NCBI GenBank assembly: GCA_032622095.1
Contig: CP136063.1
Span: 7,733,814 to 7,797,813, forward strand
Direction of reading: 5' to 3'
Length of the DNA stretch: 64,000 nucleotides
From: Siphonodentalium dalli
Lineage: Eukaryota; Mollusca; Scaphopoda; Gadilida; Siphonodentaliidae
The first letter of the stretch is position 1. Every line of letters starts with the position of its first letter. The notes beneath the pieces were generated by a model, which worked only from the letters and a program-made list of their open reading frames with translations, was not told the origin of the DNA and did no database searches. The position numbers were made by a program, and so were the translations under genes. Shown here one piece after another: positions 1-11,743 of the stretch.

Positions 1-939
1 AATTATATTCCACGAAGCGAATATATTTCGAGATGAATTTGAAAGAAACAATGACAATTGGAAACAGAAAAGGAAAGATTAAATTCCCATACATGTATGT
101 AATAATGAATGAAATTTGCTAGCTTATTGTCCACTGCAGACCCTTCCAGACCGGATCTTGCTAAACTAACATTTGGAAAACTAAATGTTGTCATCTTCCT
201 CTAACTGAGTCTCAATCTTGGTAGAGTTATTTTTAATTTTGAGTCAGATGTTGATGTTTTGATATGTGCAATGCTTCAGCGAGGTGGGATGGCCTGAGAA
301 TCGATATTTTAATTTTGTGTAGCATTGGCCTGAATTGATTTATTCTCGTATGTCCAGATATGACCTTAGCTGTTGAAAGTGACATTTGACACTAATTGAA
401 CCTGCTTACAGTTAGGTGCCGGTGGGGCCTGATTTGACAATTTTATGAAGAAGCGAGAATGTTAAATAATGATAAGAGCACACAGGCCGGTTATATATCA
501 AAACGCTCTGAATCCCACATAGATTCCATTTACCTAGGTCAGAACATCCATGCTGATTCACAGTCCTCAGGAATAGTTCCTGAAAGTCTGCTGGTGGGGT
601 TGTTCAACACGTACATGTACATGAGAACAAGAAAACTGGCACTGTGTCAGTGAATATTTTTGATACAATATGTGCCTCAGACATGCAGGTAGAATATGCT
701 GTGTGAGTCATTTCAGACATCTAACTAGTTGGTGAAATAAACTTGTTTTCATTTCAAGGTCAAATCATCGACATGTTTCAAATCAGTATATTTTTTTCAC
801 ATGGTCATACTGTATCTGCATGTCTGGGACGCATTTTGAACCAAAAATATTCACTGATACAGTGCCAGTTAGGTTGTTCTCATGTACGTGCCATGATCCC
901 ACTAACAGACTTACAGGAGGTATTCTTCTGAATATTTAG
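1..939. other. No gene seen; unique-looking AT-rich DNA
   Basis: I see no convincing exon, RNA gene or repeat array here. The open frames are under 65 codons with no domain resemblance and no supporting splice or polyadenylation context. Short palindromic ACATGTA words are scattered, as elsewhere in the window. Confidence 0.5.
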
Positions 940-947
940 CTCACATG

Positions 948-2398
948 GGTTACGTAGCGATTCTCCGAAGACCCATAACTCCGAAGGTCTGATTCTCCGA
1001 AGGTCCGATTCTCCGACGCCCCGATTCTCCGAAAGCCCACAACTCCGAAGTCCCGATTCTCCGAAATCCCATAACTCTGAAGACCCATAACTCCGAAAAC
1101 CCATAACTCCGAAGGCCTATAACTCCGAACGCCCATAACTCCGAAGGTCTATAACTCCAAAGGGCCGATTCTCCGAAGATCCAATTCTCCGAAGATCATG
1201 TTTTATCGCTTATTAGATAGTGTACAGTCCAGTGACGGAGTCAATGGGGCCCTAGGGAAGACCGCCCCCCAAAAAACGTGTCAAATGTCATGTAAACTTT
1301 CGGAAATCCCTCGCGTATGGTTATATTTGTATGGAACATGTACATGTAGATAATATATCCCCCCCCCCCTGGAATCAGGAATCCAGCTTCAAATTTACCA
1401 TGGAATCCGGCCTCCAGCTTCAAATTGACACTGGAATCCGGCGTCCAGTTTCAAATTAACCCTGGAATCCGGCGTCCAGCTTCAAATTGACGTCTGGAAT
1501 CCGGCGTACGGTCCAAAATGGGTGGAATCCGGCGTACGAAAAGGGGGGAAGGGGCCCTCATATATTGGAAACGTTAACTATGTATTATAATAAGGTGATA
1601 TCGACACCACCAGTAGTGTGCGACAAGCCTTAATTTTCCACAGAATGCTTAAATTTATGTAAGAAATACAATTATTTTGCCACAATGTACGTCTTAATAC
1701 AATTAATATGATTAAACTGTGCACATCCGACTGCATTGGGGTGATTTGATGCAATCAAGTTCATTTTATATATGAAAAAAGGACAAGTTCTTCCCCGTTC
1801 ACCCCTGTACATTTTACTCTGGCATCTCATGGGCCAACGTAACGTTATAGTATCTGGTGTATCATCAGTGGCGGGCCAGAATTCCCATTTAGGTTGGGGC
1901 AGTAGGAAAAGTTTGAATATGTTGATGCCCCATGAACGATTTCCGGGCGTTTACATGACATTGGACATGTTTTGGTAGGGGCCCATATTGTCTGAAATAG
2001 CAAGTAGAGATTTAATGGGGGCAGTAAGAATTTTGGGACCCCTTGGCTTCGCCACTGGACTGTACACTATTTAGTAAACGATAATACCCCGATAAAACAA
2101 AATCTTCGGAGAATCGGACCTTCGGAGAATCGGACCTTCGGAGTAATGGGCCGTCGGAGAATCGGGACTTCGGAGTTATAGGTCTTCGGAGAATCGGCCC
2201 TTCGGAGTTATAGGTCTTCGGAGTTATAGGTCTTCGGAGAATCGGCCCTTCGGAGTTATGGGCTTTCGGAGAATCGGATCTTCGGAGTTATTGGCCGTCG
2301 GAGAATCGGGTCTTCGGAGTTGTGGGCCGTCGGAGAATCGGGTCTTCGGAGTTGTGGGCCTTCGTAGTAATAGGTCTTCGGAGAATCGGTCTGACACC
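948..2398. mobile_element. Fold-back DNA element with tandem-repeat inverted arms
   Basis: The left arm (about 956-1198) is some 15 units of a 16-bp motif with core CTCCGAAG, alternating ATTCTCCGAAG and ATAACTCCGAAG. The right arm (about 2103-2393) is about 18 units of the reverse complement (CTTCGGAG). Just inside both arms is a second inverted match around TGTACAGTCCAGTG (about 1220-1234) and CACTGGACTGTACA (about 2053-2066). The outermost bases also pair as GGGT...ACCC. CTCACATG occurs at both outer edges (940-947 and 2399-2406), a possible 8-bp target duplication. The interior has no coding frame. Inferred to be a non-autonomous fold-back transposon; the superfamily is unproven, although an 8-bp duplication would fit hAT. 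Confidence 0.75.
1375..1545. repeat. Degenerate tandem repeat, core GGAATCCGGCGTCCAG
   Basis: Five to six imperfect units of roughly 37 bp carry GGAATCCGGCGTCCAG followed by TTCAAATT and a short spacer. The array sits inside the fold-back element and decays at its right end to GGAATCCGGCGTACG. It is not coding. Confidence 0.7.
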
Positions 2399-2406
2399 CT
2401 CACATG

Positions 2407-3704
2407 TCTGTCGTAGCCACAACCATTGGGAGCTATATGAAATGCAGTTCATGTTGATAGTTAACTTTACTATGTAGTATTAGTCCAGGAAATCGACCCC
2501 AAGAAATAACAAATGTTGCTCATTTTGACGGACAAGTGCTATCCGATCTAATTTTGTAGTAAAATATATGTAGATTACGAAAATCCATGATAGCAGTGGT
2601 GAATTTGTAGCTTAATTGGCGAAAAACGTGTTTTTATTGACCTACCCGACGAGAGAAAATGAAAGAATTTTCCGGCGACGTCATAGTACTACTAGTAGTC
2701 CGGGAGCTAATATGGGTACCCTTGCACCCCCTGGGACTTAACTTCTCCCAACTCATATTGTTCCTTATTATGTCCTTCAACTTTTAAGCAATGTAAACAA
2801 GAACAAAAAGTGGCCGTATAGACTCCAGACAAAATGGCGTCCATCATGGCCGCCGTTTTTCAGACCAGACCCTAAGTCAGTTTTATGCAAGTTATAGCGG
2901 TGAACATCTTGTAAAATGTAAACAAATGTATATATATTTGTGAAGCTAAGACATAATGTCACTTTTTTGGGGCAAAATTGAAACTCACCATCCAAGATGG
3001 CAACCAAAATGGCCGCCGGAAGTTGAAAATATGACTTTTTTTTACAAATATCTTCTAGATCGATTCATGCTGTTTGGAACTGGTTGAGTAATGCGACTTT
3101 ATTTTGTATTTTGTGTAACTGATCATTGGGGCAATTAAATATGCACTTTTTGGGTTCCTAGCCCCTTCCGTTCCCTCAAAAATTCGAAGTAACAGAACGC
3201 AGTATAAAATTTCACAAAAAAATCACAATTGAGATTATAGTCATATTTTAACAAGAAATGAACAGAACTTTGTAATGTAAGTGATGCATATGATTATACC
3301 TATGAATATTCCAACTCACTGGAACCAAAATTCTTACTTTGGCTCAAAATGGCTGCCAAAATGGCTGCCAAAATATGGAAAATGATAAATATTGCCCCAG
3401 CGTGTCCTGCAATCGATTACAAGTTGTGGATGATGTACAGAATTGGCTATTCTACCTTCTATACATTGAATATTACATGTCTGATGTGCCATGGTTAATT
3501 GTTACTATTGTCACCACTGACATCACCAAAAATATTGGACTTTTCTCTCAAAAACTTGACTTAAATATCGGCAAAAATTAACTTTTCATGTTTGGACGAT
3601 TTTTGCAATTAAAATGTAATTATCTTTGGGTTGAAAGGTGTTTATTGTTTTGGTCTATATTAAATGTGTCACACTACGGGATTGATAGACCAAATTGTTC
3701 GCCC
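2407..3704. other. Intergenic repeat-like DNA with AAATGGCNGCC words
   Basis: No gene is seen. The words CAAAATGGCGTCC, CAAAATGGCCGCC and AAAATGGCTGCC recur (2830, 3007, 3346-3370), as in the modular repeats at 31570 and 62050-62420. This is probably an old, diverged member of that class. Confidence 0.45.
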
Positions 3705-4835
3705 GATTTTGACAGAACTCTATACTCTCATTAAGTAGACATGGATAAACGTTTTATATGCAGCCTGTGTCAGGGAGGACGCAGTTATATAGGGGTGGGT
3801 GTAATATAGTGTGTCATTTTGACATATTTCTCGATGGGTTAATATATAATGCTATGTTATTATGGTATGAAATGACTAATATCGAGATTTCTGGTGACCA
3901 TTCAACGTTTGATACCATTTGATGTCCCGATGGGGTATATTTTAGAAGTTCTGACACGTCACGAAGCTTCGGTACATGTCACGAAGCTTCGGTACATAGG
4001 ATGAAAAACCGCCACAGATTTGGGGTTAATGATGCAAGGTCACATTTTTCACCAGATTTCGACAGAACTATATGCTCTCATTAAGTAGACATGGATAAAC
4101 TTCTTGTATGTAGCACTGTGTCAGGGAGGAAGCAGTTATATAGGGTGGATGTAATATAGTGTGTCATTTTGACATAATTACACCATGGGTTAATATATAA
4201 TTCCATGATAATTACGATCTGAAATGACTGATATCAAAGTTTATGTTGACCATTCAACGTTTGATGCCATTTGACGGTACGTGTCACGAAGCTTCGGCAA
4301 ATTGGATGAAAAATCTCCACAGATTGGGGTTAACGATGCGAGGTCACATTATCGCCAGATTTTGACGGAACTGTATACTCTCATTAAGTAGACATCGATA
4401 AACTTCTTATATGTAGCCCTGTGTCAGGGAGGGAGCAGTTATAAGTAGTATGTGTAATATAGTGTGTCATTATGACATATTCCTCGATGGGTTAATATAT
4501 AATGCGATGCTAATTATGATCTGAAATTATTATTATCCGGGTTTCTGGTGACCATTCAACGTTTGTTACACCATATGATGTCATATGGTGGTATATTCCT
4601 GGAGTTCTGACACGTCACGAAGTTTCGGTACATTGGATGAAAAACCGCCACAGGTTTGGGTTTAAGAATGCATTGTCAATTTTTTTTTTGACACAGCACT
4701 GGGAGATAAGTACCCAGGGGCACATGTTTCTTCTGATTTTGATAGTACTGTATACTGTTATTAATAAAGATACACCTTCATTAACTTCATGTTGAATGAA
4801 ACAGTCACAGTATAATTTTCTATTATTGAACATTT
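3705..4835. repeat. Large tandem repeat, three units of 300-380 bp plus a partial fourth
   Basis: The landmark GATTTTGACAGAACT followed by CTCATTAAGTAGACAT begins units at 3705, 4055 and 4358, and a diverged partial unit starts at 4735. Spacing is therefore about 350, 303 and 377 bp. Each unit also holds CAGGGAGG...GCAGTTATA, GTGTGTCATTTTGACAT and CCATTCAACGTTTG in order. The semi-palindrome CACGAAGCTTCGGTACA is doubled at 3960-3995 and appears inverted at about 4939-4952 (ACCGAAGCTTCGT), so the parent element may extend to about 4965. No coding frame is present. Confidence 0.8.
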
Positions 4836-4965
4836 AACTTGAATGTCACGAATAATCGGTACAGTCATGTTTTTGTTTCGACGTCGACTGTATGCATAAA
4901 TCTGATTTAAATATAGTAATATATAAATAATAATTAATGTACCGAAGCTTCGTATCTATAGGTTA

Positions 4966-6618
4966 CAAACACCTAATTATTTTCAATAGGCGACAGTGTT
5001 AACTAAAAGTCCCGCCGGCTATGGGTTAAGCCTATTTGAACTTCAAGTGGTCAATTTTCCCTTAGCCCGTCATCCGCTGCACCAGTATGTGACAACAAAC
5101 GCGCCATTTTCGGTATTTTTTTCAAACGATAATCTTGCATTTCCACAACTACCCCATTTACTGCACAAAAATCAGCAGCATAAACATATCCAGACCCCTT
5201 CCGTAACTTCTGGATACCACCAGACTCTTCCTTGACATCTAAACATACACGATCGCCATATTTACGTAGGCTATGATTTTCTGTTCCCGATTAGGGATAT
5301 TTCCCTCAATGATTCTCAACCAATCAGCAGCCAGATTGTTTTGTTATGCTGACTCGAGTTTCAAGAAGCGTAACTCTATATAATTAGTTGCTTGTAACAT
5401 ATAATTGTAAAGAAAATCGAACTTTGATCGTGTAAACTTCGCCAATTTTACAAAAAAGCATTAATATGATACGATAGAAATATAGAAGTCATTGGACATC
5501 CTATTATCTCCCAGTGGTCCTTTGACCCACATACCCCGTTTTAAAATTGACCATTTTCTGGGGGGTAAGAAATAACACCGATACTCGATTCCTGATAACT
5601 CTGGAAGCACAGTTTAGTAGAAAGATACTAATGTCTCATGTCATGCTTGTTATATACATATATACTGCATAGTGTCGCATGCCCCATGTACATCCACTCT
5701 CTAATCGGAATATTATGACCACGAATGTGACCACACCCAAAATTCAGGGTTTTTCATCATAATTTAATTTGTAAAATCCGACTCGCGTGCATACCGCACA
5801 GGATAGAAAGGCATGTGTATACGTTTTGAAAACTAGTTACGTATATCTACCATGCGCCTTAAGGAATTTATCTAATTTTGAACAGTACAATGTTTAATTG
5901 GATTTGAATTAGACCCCCCCCCCCCCCTCAACTTAGAAAACAAGTAGAAACCTTCTTAAATCCATTTAAAAACATTATAGAAGCCAAGTTGTAAATTATT
6001 TAACAATATTACAATAATTATGGTGAATGTCAATCTTAAAATCATAATAAGATGAAATGGTTGCAATTTGGACGATTTTGCGTTAAAAAGTAAAAAAAAT
6101 GTTAAAAAATTGAAAGAAAAAAATTTAAATTCTTCATTTTTTTTAGCACAATTAGTTATTTAACATTATTAACACAATTACTATTCAACTTAATCGCCAA
6201 AACCATGCTAAAATGAAATCTTTACACATTGAAAAATAAATGAAAATTTTGGGCTTAAAATGTCGAAAAATGCCCAAAAAATCGAAAAAAAACAAAGAAG
6301 GCTACAAATTTGTTCTTGCTATCATGATTTTTCTTCATTACCATACCTCAAACATTAAAAATAACATGGTCGCAGCTTGTCCGTCAATATGAGCAACACT
6401 ACCTCCCGATCTCCTGGACTATATGTACTTCACTTGCTGACAATTATTCTGACTGGGATAAAAATTACAAAAACTGTAAGATTCACAAGACCTCATCTGA
6501 CCTTGACCTTAAATATATGTACATGTATACAAAGCTCCAAAGAGATGACAATTATTATCTTCTACACCAAATTTTGGCCTGATGTCATAGTATTCTGGGT
6601 GTCTGTATAATATCATAT
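4966..6618. other. No gene seen; AT-rich DNA with a C homopolymer
   Basis: I find no supported gene. A run of about 15 C lies near 5913-5928, and 6000-6300 is strongly A-rich with several AAAAATTG-type words. Open frames at 4996 and 6377 have no recognisable content. Confidence 0.45.
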
Positions 6619-6693
6619 AAATTATGTCAATTCTACTTTAATAGTGATCATATAATTTATATGATCACTATTAAAGTAGAATTGACATAATTT
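6619..6693. repeat. Perfect 37-bp inverted repeat with one-base spacer
   Basis: Bases 6619-6655 are the exact reverse complement of 6657-6693, centred on T6656. The innermost sequence is GATCATATAA-T-TTATATGATC. I found no mismatch in 37 pairs. The DNA could extrude as a cruciform, or form a near-loopless hairpin if transcribed. It may be a tiny MITE or a recent palindromic duplication. Confidence 0.95.
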
Positions 6694-8013
6694 GTATGAA
6701 TTACTAGTGGTTCAGATTTATTTGTCATTTTGTTTAATATTATTTTTGTTTTAATGTACAATGTATGTATAATTTACATTAGCCCTTTTAATTGATGTGG
6801 GCATTACACTTTTCAATTGAGATGGCAAGACAAATTCTAGCTACCATTTCACCATCAGTGAGTTTGGAAATTGAATATATATTTGCTATCTTCTATATTT
6901 ATGTTCTGTGAAAATGCATACTTTGTTCAAATCAGAATGATAAATTAGTTACAATGCAGTAAAGTTTTATCACATGTCAGAACAAAATTGAGTTGTTTTA
7001 AAAGTTAGTGGAAAACTGACACCTAGCTGTAGATTGGCTTTATGGTTTCAATATGTCTAAATAATGTCTTCTGAGTATAAGAAGCATGTTTTTGTCACTT
7101 TTGCTATTTGTTTCATATTGTAATGACTGTTAATTTTATTTTACTCTGTTTTCTGTGAATAAAATTATGTTGAATCAATTTTCGTCATTCAATCTAACTC
7201 TATGAGATGGGCTTATTGGCACCTTAAATGTGGTCAACTTGACAGAGTTCCAGGTGTCATCAAATTGTGAATATCGGGCTGACTATTGATAATTTGTCGA
7301 TAACATAAATTTGTCACAAATATGAAAATATGACATGACATTTTTAGTAAAATTATATGGTGCAATATATTTAATGGCTATAATGTACATGTGGGACCTC
7401 AAGCTGATGTTTATGACCACTGTTAGAGTTGGAAACTGCTACCATTTGGCTTAGCACTGCAATTTTGGACATTTCAGTGCCCCTTATTGAAAATGTTCCG
7501 TCTGGTGATATGTTACACAACATGATTTCACTTGTTGTTGTAACTGTTGTGTTCAATGTGTTGTGACTATTTGTAGAGATCCTCAAAAATGGTTATCTAT
7601 GTTGATAGGTGTTTTATTTATTTTTTCCCACCTTATTGAAACTGTTACGTTGGCCATCTTAAGTTGGAAGGGACACTTTTAACTCAACCTATTGTTACAA
7701 AATATTGTGATATATCACTGGGGATGAAATTACTCATATTCTGGTAAACCTCAATTGCTTCACTTCTATCAGCCAACTGCAGACACTGAAATGCCAAAAC
7801 ATTTTAACCTGTTTGATCCCAGGTAGTCACATTGTCTAGACGACGGGTACAATTTCAGCACGAATATAAGTGTCCCCAGGCCCCAGCATCCATCTTTATG
7901 CCCATCAATCAAACTTCGTTGTCTGAATGGTATATTTATCAATGGCATCAAATGTTGGTATGTGGTATAATTACAAGTAAACACATATCACATTTGGTCC
8001 GCCCCAACAACTA
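6694..8013. other. No gene seen; AT-rich intergenic DNA
   Basis: Neither strand shows a plausible exon here. The frames at 7371-7586 (minus) and 7832-8065 (plus) have no domain match, and the second runs into the MITE at 8014. Confidence 0.4.
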
Positions 8014-8216
8014 CAGTAATGCTCTATTAATCAACCCCTTAACCACAGCAGAAAACTTTTCATGATTTAGTCGGAAATATGGCTTGTTGCCATTCATCGG
8101 AAAGCTCTCGGCGAGAGCTTTCCAATGAATGGCAACAACCATATTTCCGACTAAATCCTGAAAAGTTACCCATAATTCTGCTGTGGTGAAGGGGTCGATT
8201 AATTAGAGCATTACTG
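8014..8216. mobile_element. MITE with about 100-bp inverted repeats and TA flanks (copy 1)
   Basis: The element starts CAGTAATGCTCT and ends AGAGCATTACTG, with TA on each side (8012-8013, 8217-8218). The arms are about 90-110 bp, differ by a short indel, and meet at CTCTCGGCGAGAG near 8103. CAGT termini with a TA duplication fit a Tc1/mariner-type non-autonomous element. A second copy lies at 49029-49246 with the same termini, which confirms the boundaries. There is no coding capacity. Confidence 0.88.
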
Positions 8217-8537
8217 TATTATTGACCGATGTATGTACATTTTCAACTTATTTGAAGAATATGTAGTTTTTTGGGGGGTTATCCGATTGACAAGTGTAGT
8301 ATTTATTAATCAATCACCTCCAAACTTGTTAGGTATCGTAATAAAAAGAGGACTTGACTAAAATTAGAAATTGGTTCCATTCAGACAATATTCAACTGAG
8401 TTATTGCCCTTTTTCAATATGGAATATTTTGTTTCTGAGTTGTTCAGATGATAACTTGAGTTCTATACAATGCACTGATTAAGTTCGAATTTGGGTCTGG
8501 CAATGTTCGAATTTCTGAAACTTCGCATAGGGTCATG

Positions 8538-8703
8538 GTAAGTATTAGTTTCCGACCGAGGTTTTGGGTCATGTATGGCGGCGAGAGACCTGTTGAAAAG
8601 CGATGGTACAACCGAGTCCCCCATAGGGAGATGAGGTTCCTCGCGAGAGACAGTTCTTCTCGCCGCCATACATGACCCACACCGAAGTCGGTAACGAACT
8701 TAC
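8538..8703. mobile_element. Small inverted-repeat element (MITE-like)
   Basis: The ends are GTAAGTATTAGTTTCCGACC and, reading inward from the right, GTAAGTTCGTTACCGACTTC. The arms continue through GGGTCATGTATGGCGGCGAGA and its complement, about 50 bp each, enclosing about 65 bp. No clear target duplication was seen. The two minus-strand frames here are products of the palindrome. Confidence 0.75.
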
Positions 8704-8957
8704 AGACATTCTTTTCACATGTACACCACTTTAAAAGCTACATTAAATTGAATTTGAATATTCGAATGGACCCATCCGACAACCTATCTGATTTGCGATT
8801 CAGTCAGCTAGATGACAGCGATGATCATTTCCGTTTAATTCAGAATTGACGTTACAATGAAATTCTGGTGGAATTTTACGGATATATGATGTAATGCATT
8901 CGCATGCACTTTTGGTGTCATGTTGACACAATTTGTATCCAAAAAGTATTGATTCAT

Positions 8958-9730
8958 CCCTTCAGATACTTCACATTTATTATTTATTTGCGCTTAATTA
9001 AGCGCAAATATGTGTCTCAATTTATTTGCGCTTAAGCGCAAATACTTACCACTCCCTTACTTCTCTCTGATTGTGAATGATTGAGTCCATCTCATAGTAT
9101 ATTATTATGGGCCCATAGTAATAGCCCCATACAGGCTCGAAAGTTGAAAAAAAAACATATTTCCATATGCATATCAGCATCTCTGTCCCTGGTGTCCGAA
9201 TAATTGGTACCTCATTCCCAGAGCTCTAGTATATTTTATTAAAGGGACGTCTCCTGTACAGATATATACCATTTCCATGGCCATAAAAAGGGAATTAGGG
9301 GTTACTTCCCTTATATGGTGTACTTATTGACTTGAAATAGGGGGAAAACCCCTATTTTCATATTATCAGCATCCCTGTCTCCATCAATTTGTGTCTCCAT
9401 CCCAGAGAACTAGTATATTTTTTAAAAGAGACATACCCTGCACAGATCTACCATTTCCATGGTCATAAAAGGAATCTAGGGGTTACTGGGGGATTGCTTC
9501 CCTCATATGGTGGGCCTATATAGACTTGAGTGATGTGTTTAGGCCTGTGCCATTTGAAATTAATTCAGGGGGGATCAATGAATATTAATTTTTATTTGCG
9601 CTTAAGGTAAATCATTTGCGCTTAAGCGCAAATGATTTACGCTTAAGCGTAAATATTTGCGCTTAAGCGAAAATTATAGAGGTTATTTGCGCTTAAGCAA
9701 AGCGTAAATGAATAATAAATGTGAAAAGGG
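8958..9730. mobile_element. Inverted-repeat element carrying GCGCTTAAGCGC palindromes
   Basis: The ends are CCCTT...TTCACATTTATTATTTATTTG on the left and AAATGAATAATAAATGTGAA then AAGGG on the right. Next to each end are clusters of the palindrome ATTTGCGCTTAAGCGCAAAT (two copies at 8986-9046, about five variants at 9593-9712). Between them a segment is duplicated directly: CATTTCCATGGCCATAAAA at about 9268 and CATTTCCATGGTCATAAAA at about 9449, each followed by AGGGGTTACT. There is no coding frame and no obvious target duplication. Confidence 0.75.
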
Positions 9731-9784
9731 CCTCCCATAGGCGGCATTACATATGATTAACTCTGCGCGCCACATTGTTGATGT

Positions 9785-9837
9785 GTTCATGGATGTAAAC
9801 AATAACCCGACTCTGTTATTGTTTAAATCCATGAAAC
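9785..9837. repeat. Stem-loop, about 22-bp arms, 8-bp loop
   Basis: GTTCATGGATGTAAACAATAAC pairs with GTTATTGTTTAAATCCATGAAAC around the loop CCGACTCT, with one internal mismatch and a small end offset. Origin unknown. Confidence 0.8.
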
Positions 9838-10280
9838 ATTGTCTATCGCCGAGTTGATCCGGTGGTGGGGACCCGAGTCAAACAATATGGGAGGTGTGTA
9901 ATAAATGGAACCATCTTTGTGAGTACGTCCGTAATGTGACCCCATAACGTAACTAGTTTATGAAACAATCTGTGCTTGTGTGTTTCATTGTGGGGACATG
10001 CAAATGTCCTTACAATGTATGGACTTCCAGATGTTGTGCATAATAGTGAAGTAATGAATCGAACCAGCCATATGAGGACGTCCTCACAATGTGTCCCCAC
10101 AACTACGGTCCCTTTGAAAATATAGTTATAGAGCTAATTATACAATTTAGTACAATACCGAGACACTGTGCATCACTTGTGAATATATCAACCCACCCTG
10201 TAGCTCCATGGGAAACATGTGTCCCCATAACGCTGGTTTCTGGTTGGTTTCTCATGGGGTCCCGTCAACGTAACCTATAC
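9838..10280. other. Repeat-like DNA rich in GTCCCCA/TGGGGAC words
   Basis: GTGGGGAC, GTCCCCAC and GTCCCCATAACG words recur on both strands, and GAGGACGTCCTC (10074-10085) is a 12-bp palindrome. The whole looks like a decayed inverted-repeat transposon, but I could not fix its ends. Confidence 0.35.
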
Positions 10281-10285
10281 AAACA

Positions 10286-10352
10286 AGGGTGTGTGTGTGT
10301 GAGGGTGTGTGAGAGGGTGTGTGAGGGTGTGTGTGTGTGTGTGTGTGTGTGT
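10286..10352. repeat. GT microsatellite
   Basis: (GT)n interrupted by GAGG runs directly into the Helitron-like sequence on its right. The long frames predicted through it on both strands are low-complexity artefacts. Confidence 0.9.
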
Positions 10353-11079
10353 TCGCGACGGACTCGAACACGGCTGGACCGATTTCGACCAAACTTGGTA
10401 CGGACACGTAATTCGACCCGGAAACGAACATGGGCCCGTTCATTTGTCCGTGCGGTGTGACCTTGACATTCAAACCGGTGACCTTCAACCTGTTTCTCGG
10501 CTCCTGCTGGGCCGATTTGGACCAAGTGGGGGCATGTGGTATGTGGGAGCAGTGTGGGGGCAGTGTGAAGGGCCGAGCAATTTCGTCGCGTCCGGATGCC
10601 CGTGCGGCGTGAGCTTGACATTTCAAATGACCTTGAAACCGTATCTCGGGATCTGCTGGGCCGATTTCTCACATTTTTGGGGTGTTGGTGTAGGTTGACC
10701 TCAGGAGTAACCCGGGCATGTATGTCTGTCGGTGCGGCGTGACCTCGACCTCCGAGTGACCTTGAACTTATATCTCGGGATCCGCTGAGCCGATTTTCAC
10801 CGAATTTGGTGGAAATGGGTAGTATGAAGCGCTGAGCAATTTCGTCACACCCGGATGCCCGTGGGGCGTGACCTTGACCTTCGAGTGACCTTCACTCTCT
10901 AAATCGGGTAACACCGGATGGATTTCGATGGGTAATTTTGTCCGGGCAGTGTTTTGGACCGGTCAAATCGTGACCCCACCTGACCTTGACCTTCAAAATG
11001 GACAATTCAAGGTAAAATCGCGCAATTCGCCGAAAAGCAGAGGGGAAACAGCCCGGACGAAGTCGGGTCCACCTGCTAG
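10353..11079 (+). mobile_element. Helitron-like non-autonomous element, 3' end resolved
   Basis: The body has three to four degenerate units built on GACCTGACCTTGACCTTC, CCGATTTCGACCAAACTTGG and AATTTCGTC. The right end is GTCCACCTGCTAG at 11067-11079, preceded by a GC-rich hairpin around CCCGGACGAAGTCGGG (11052-11067) and followed by T. A hairpin just upstream of a CTRR end is the hallmark of Helitron 3' termini. The same end occurs at 37716. The 5' TC end was not identified. Confidence 0.65.
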
Positions 11080-11743
11080 TATTTTATAATGAGCAATAAA
11101 GCAGTCACAAATATTCCAGCCCAGTGAAAACAAATGTTGATAAGCAGTGTGGTCCATTCAGGCGGGGAGCAATCAACTGGATTTTGGTCACATCTCATCT
11201 CAGCCCAATTTGTCATTGATCAAAAGGCATGACATGAATATTCTCAAATATAGAACAGGTAGTTGCCTTTCTAAATGAAAATCATTAAATTTCACAAAAC
11301 AAAAATAATTAAGACTTTTTTAAGTTTCCTCTCATGATCTCAAAATATGATATCATGGATATATGAACTGCACTTTTTGAAAAATATCTGTTTTACAGAA
11401 GTTCTTGTACCTAAAAACAGTGAAATTTTAAATATTTTTCATGCAATAAAAAAGTTAATTAAATGTGGTTATAATACCCAATGGTGGTTCTTAAATGTTG
11501 TGTCACAATAATCAATTGTACCAAATTTCTCAAAGAATTCCGGACAGATGTTGAGAAAATCTATTTTTAAATACCAGGAAATTTTGGCAAAACGTGCGTC
11601 TGACCCTTAACAGACGTAGAATCGGCAAACAGTTCTCGTTTATATACCGTCACAATAGCCCATGTCATAGCATTCCTTATTCCTTGTTTGAAAACAAAAT
11701 AGAAATTGTGGCAAATGACCACGAAAACCTCCTTAAAGACATA
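11080..11743. other. No gene seen; AT-rich DNA
   Basis: No repeat structure or exon is supported in this interval. The frame at 11594-11776 runs into the next transposon. Confidence 0.4.

Noticed and set aside
948-1198. Minus-strand Ser/Gly/Phe-rich frames (880-1136)
   Set aside because: They translate the CTCCGAAG 16-mer arms of the fold-back element.
10089-10698. Four overlapping frames of 120-135 codons on both strands
   Set aside because: They run through a GT microsatellite (Val/Cys or Thr/His repeats) and Helitron-like repeat sequence.
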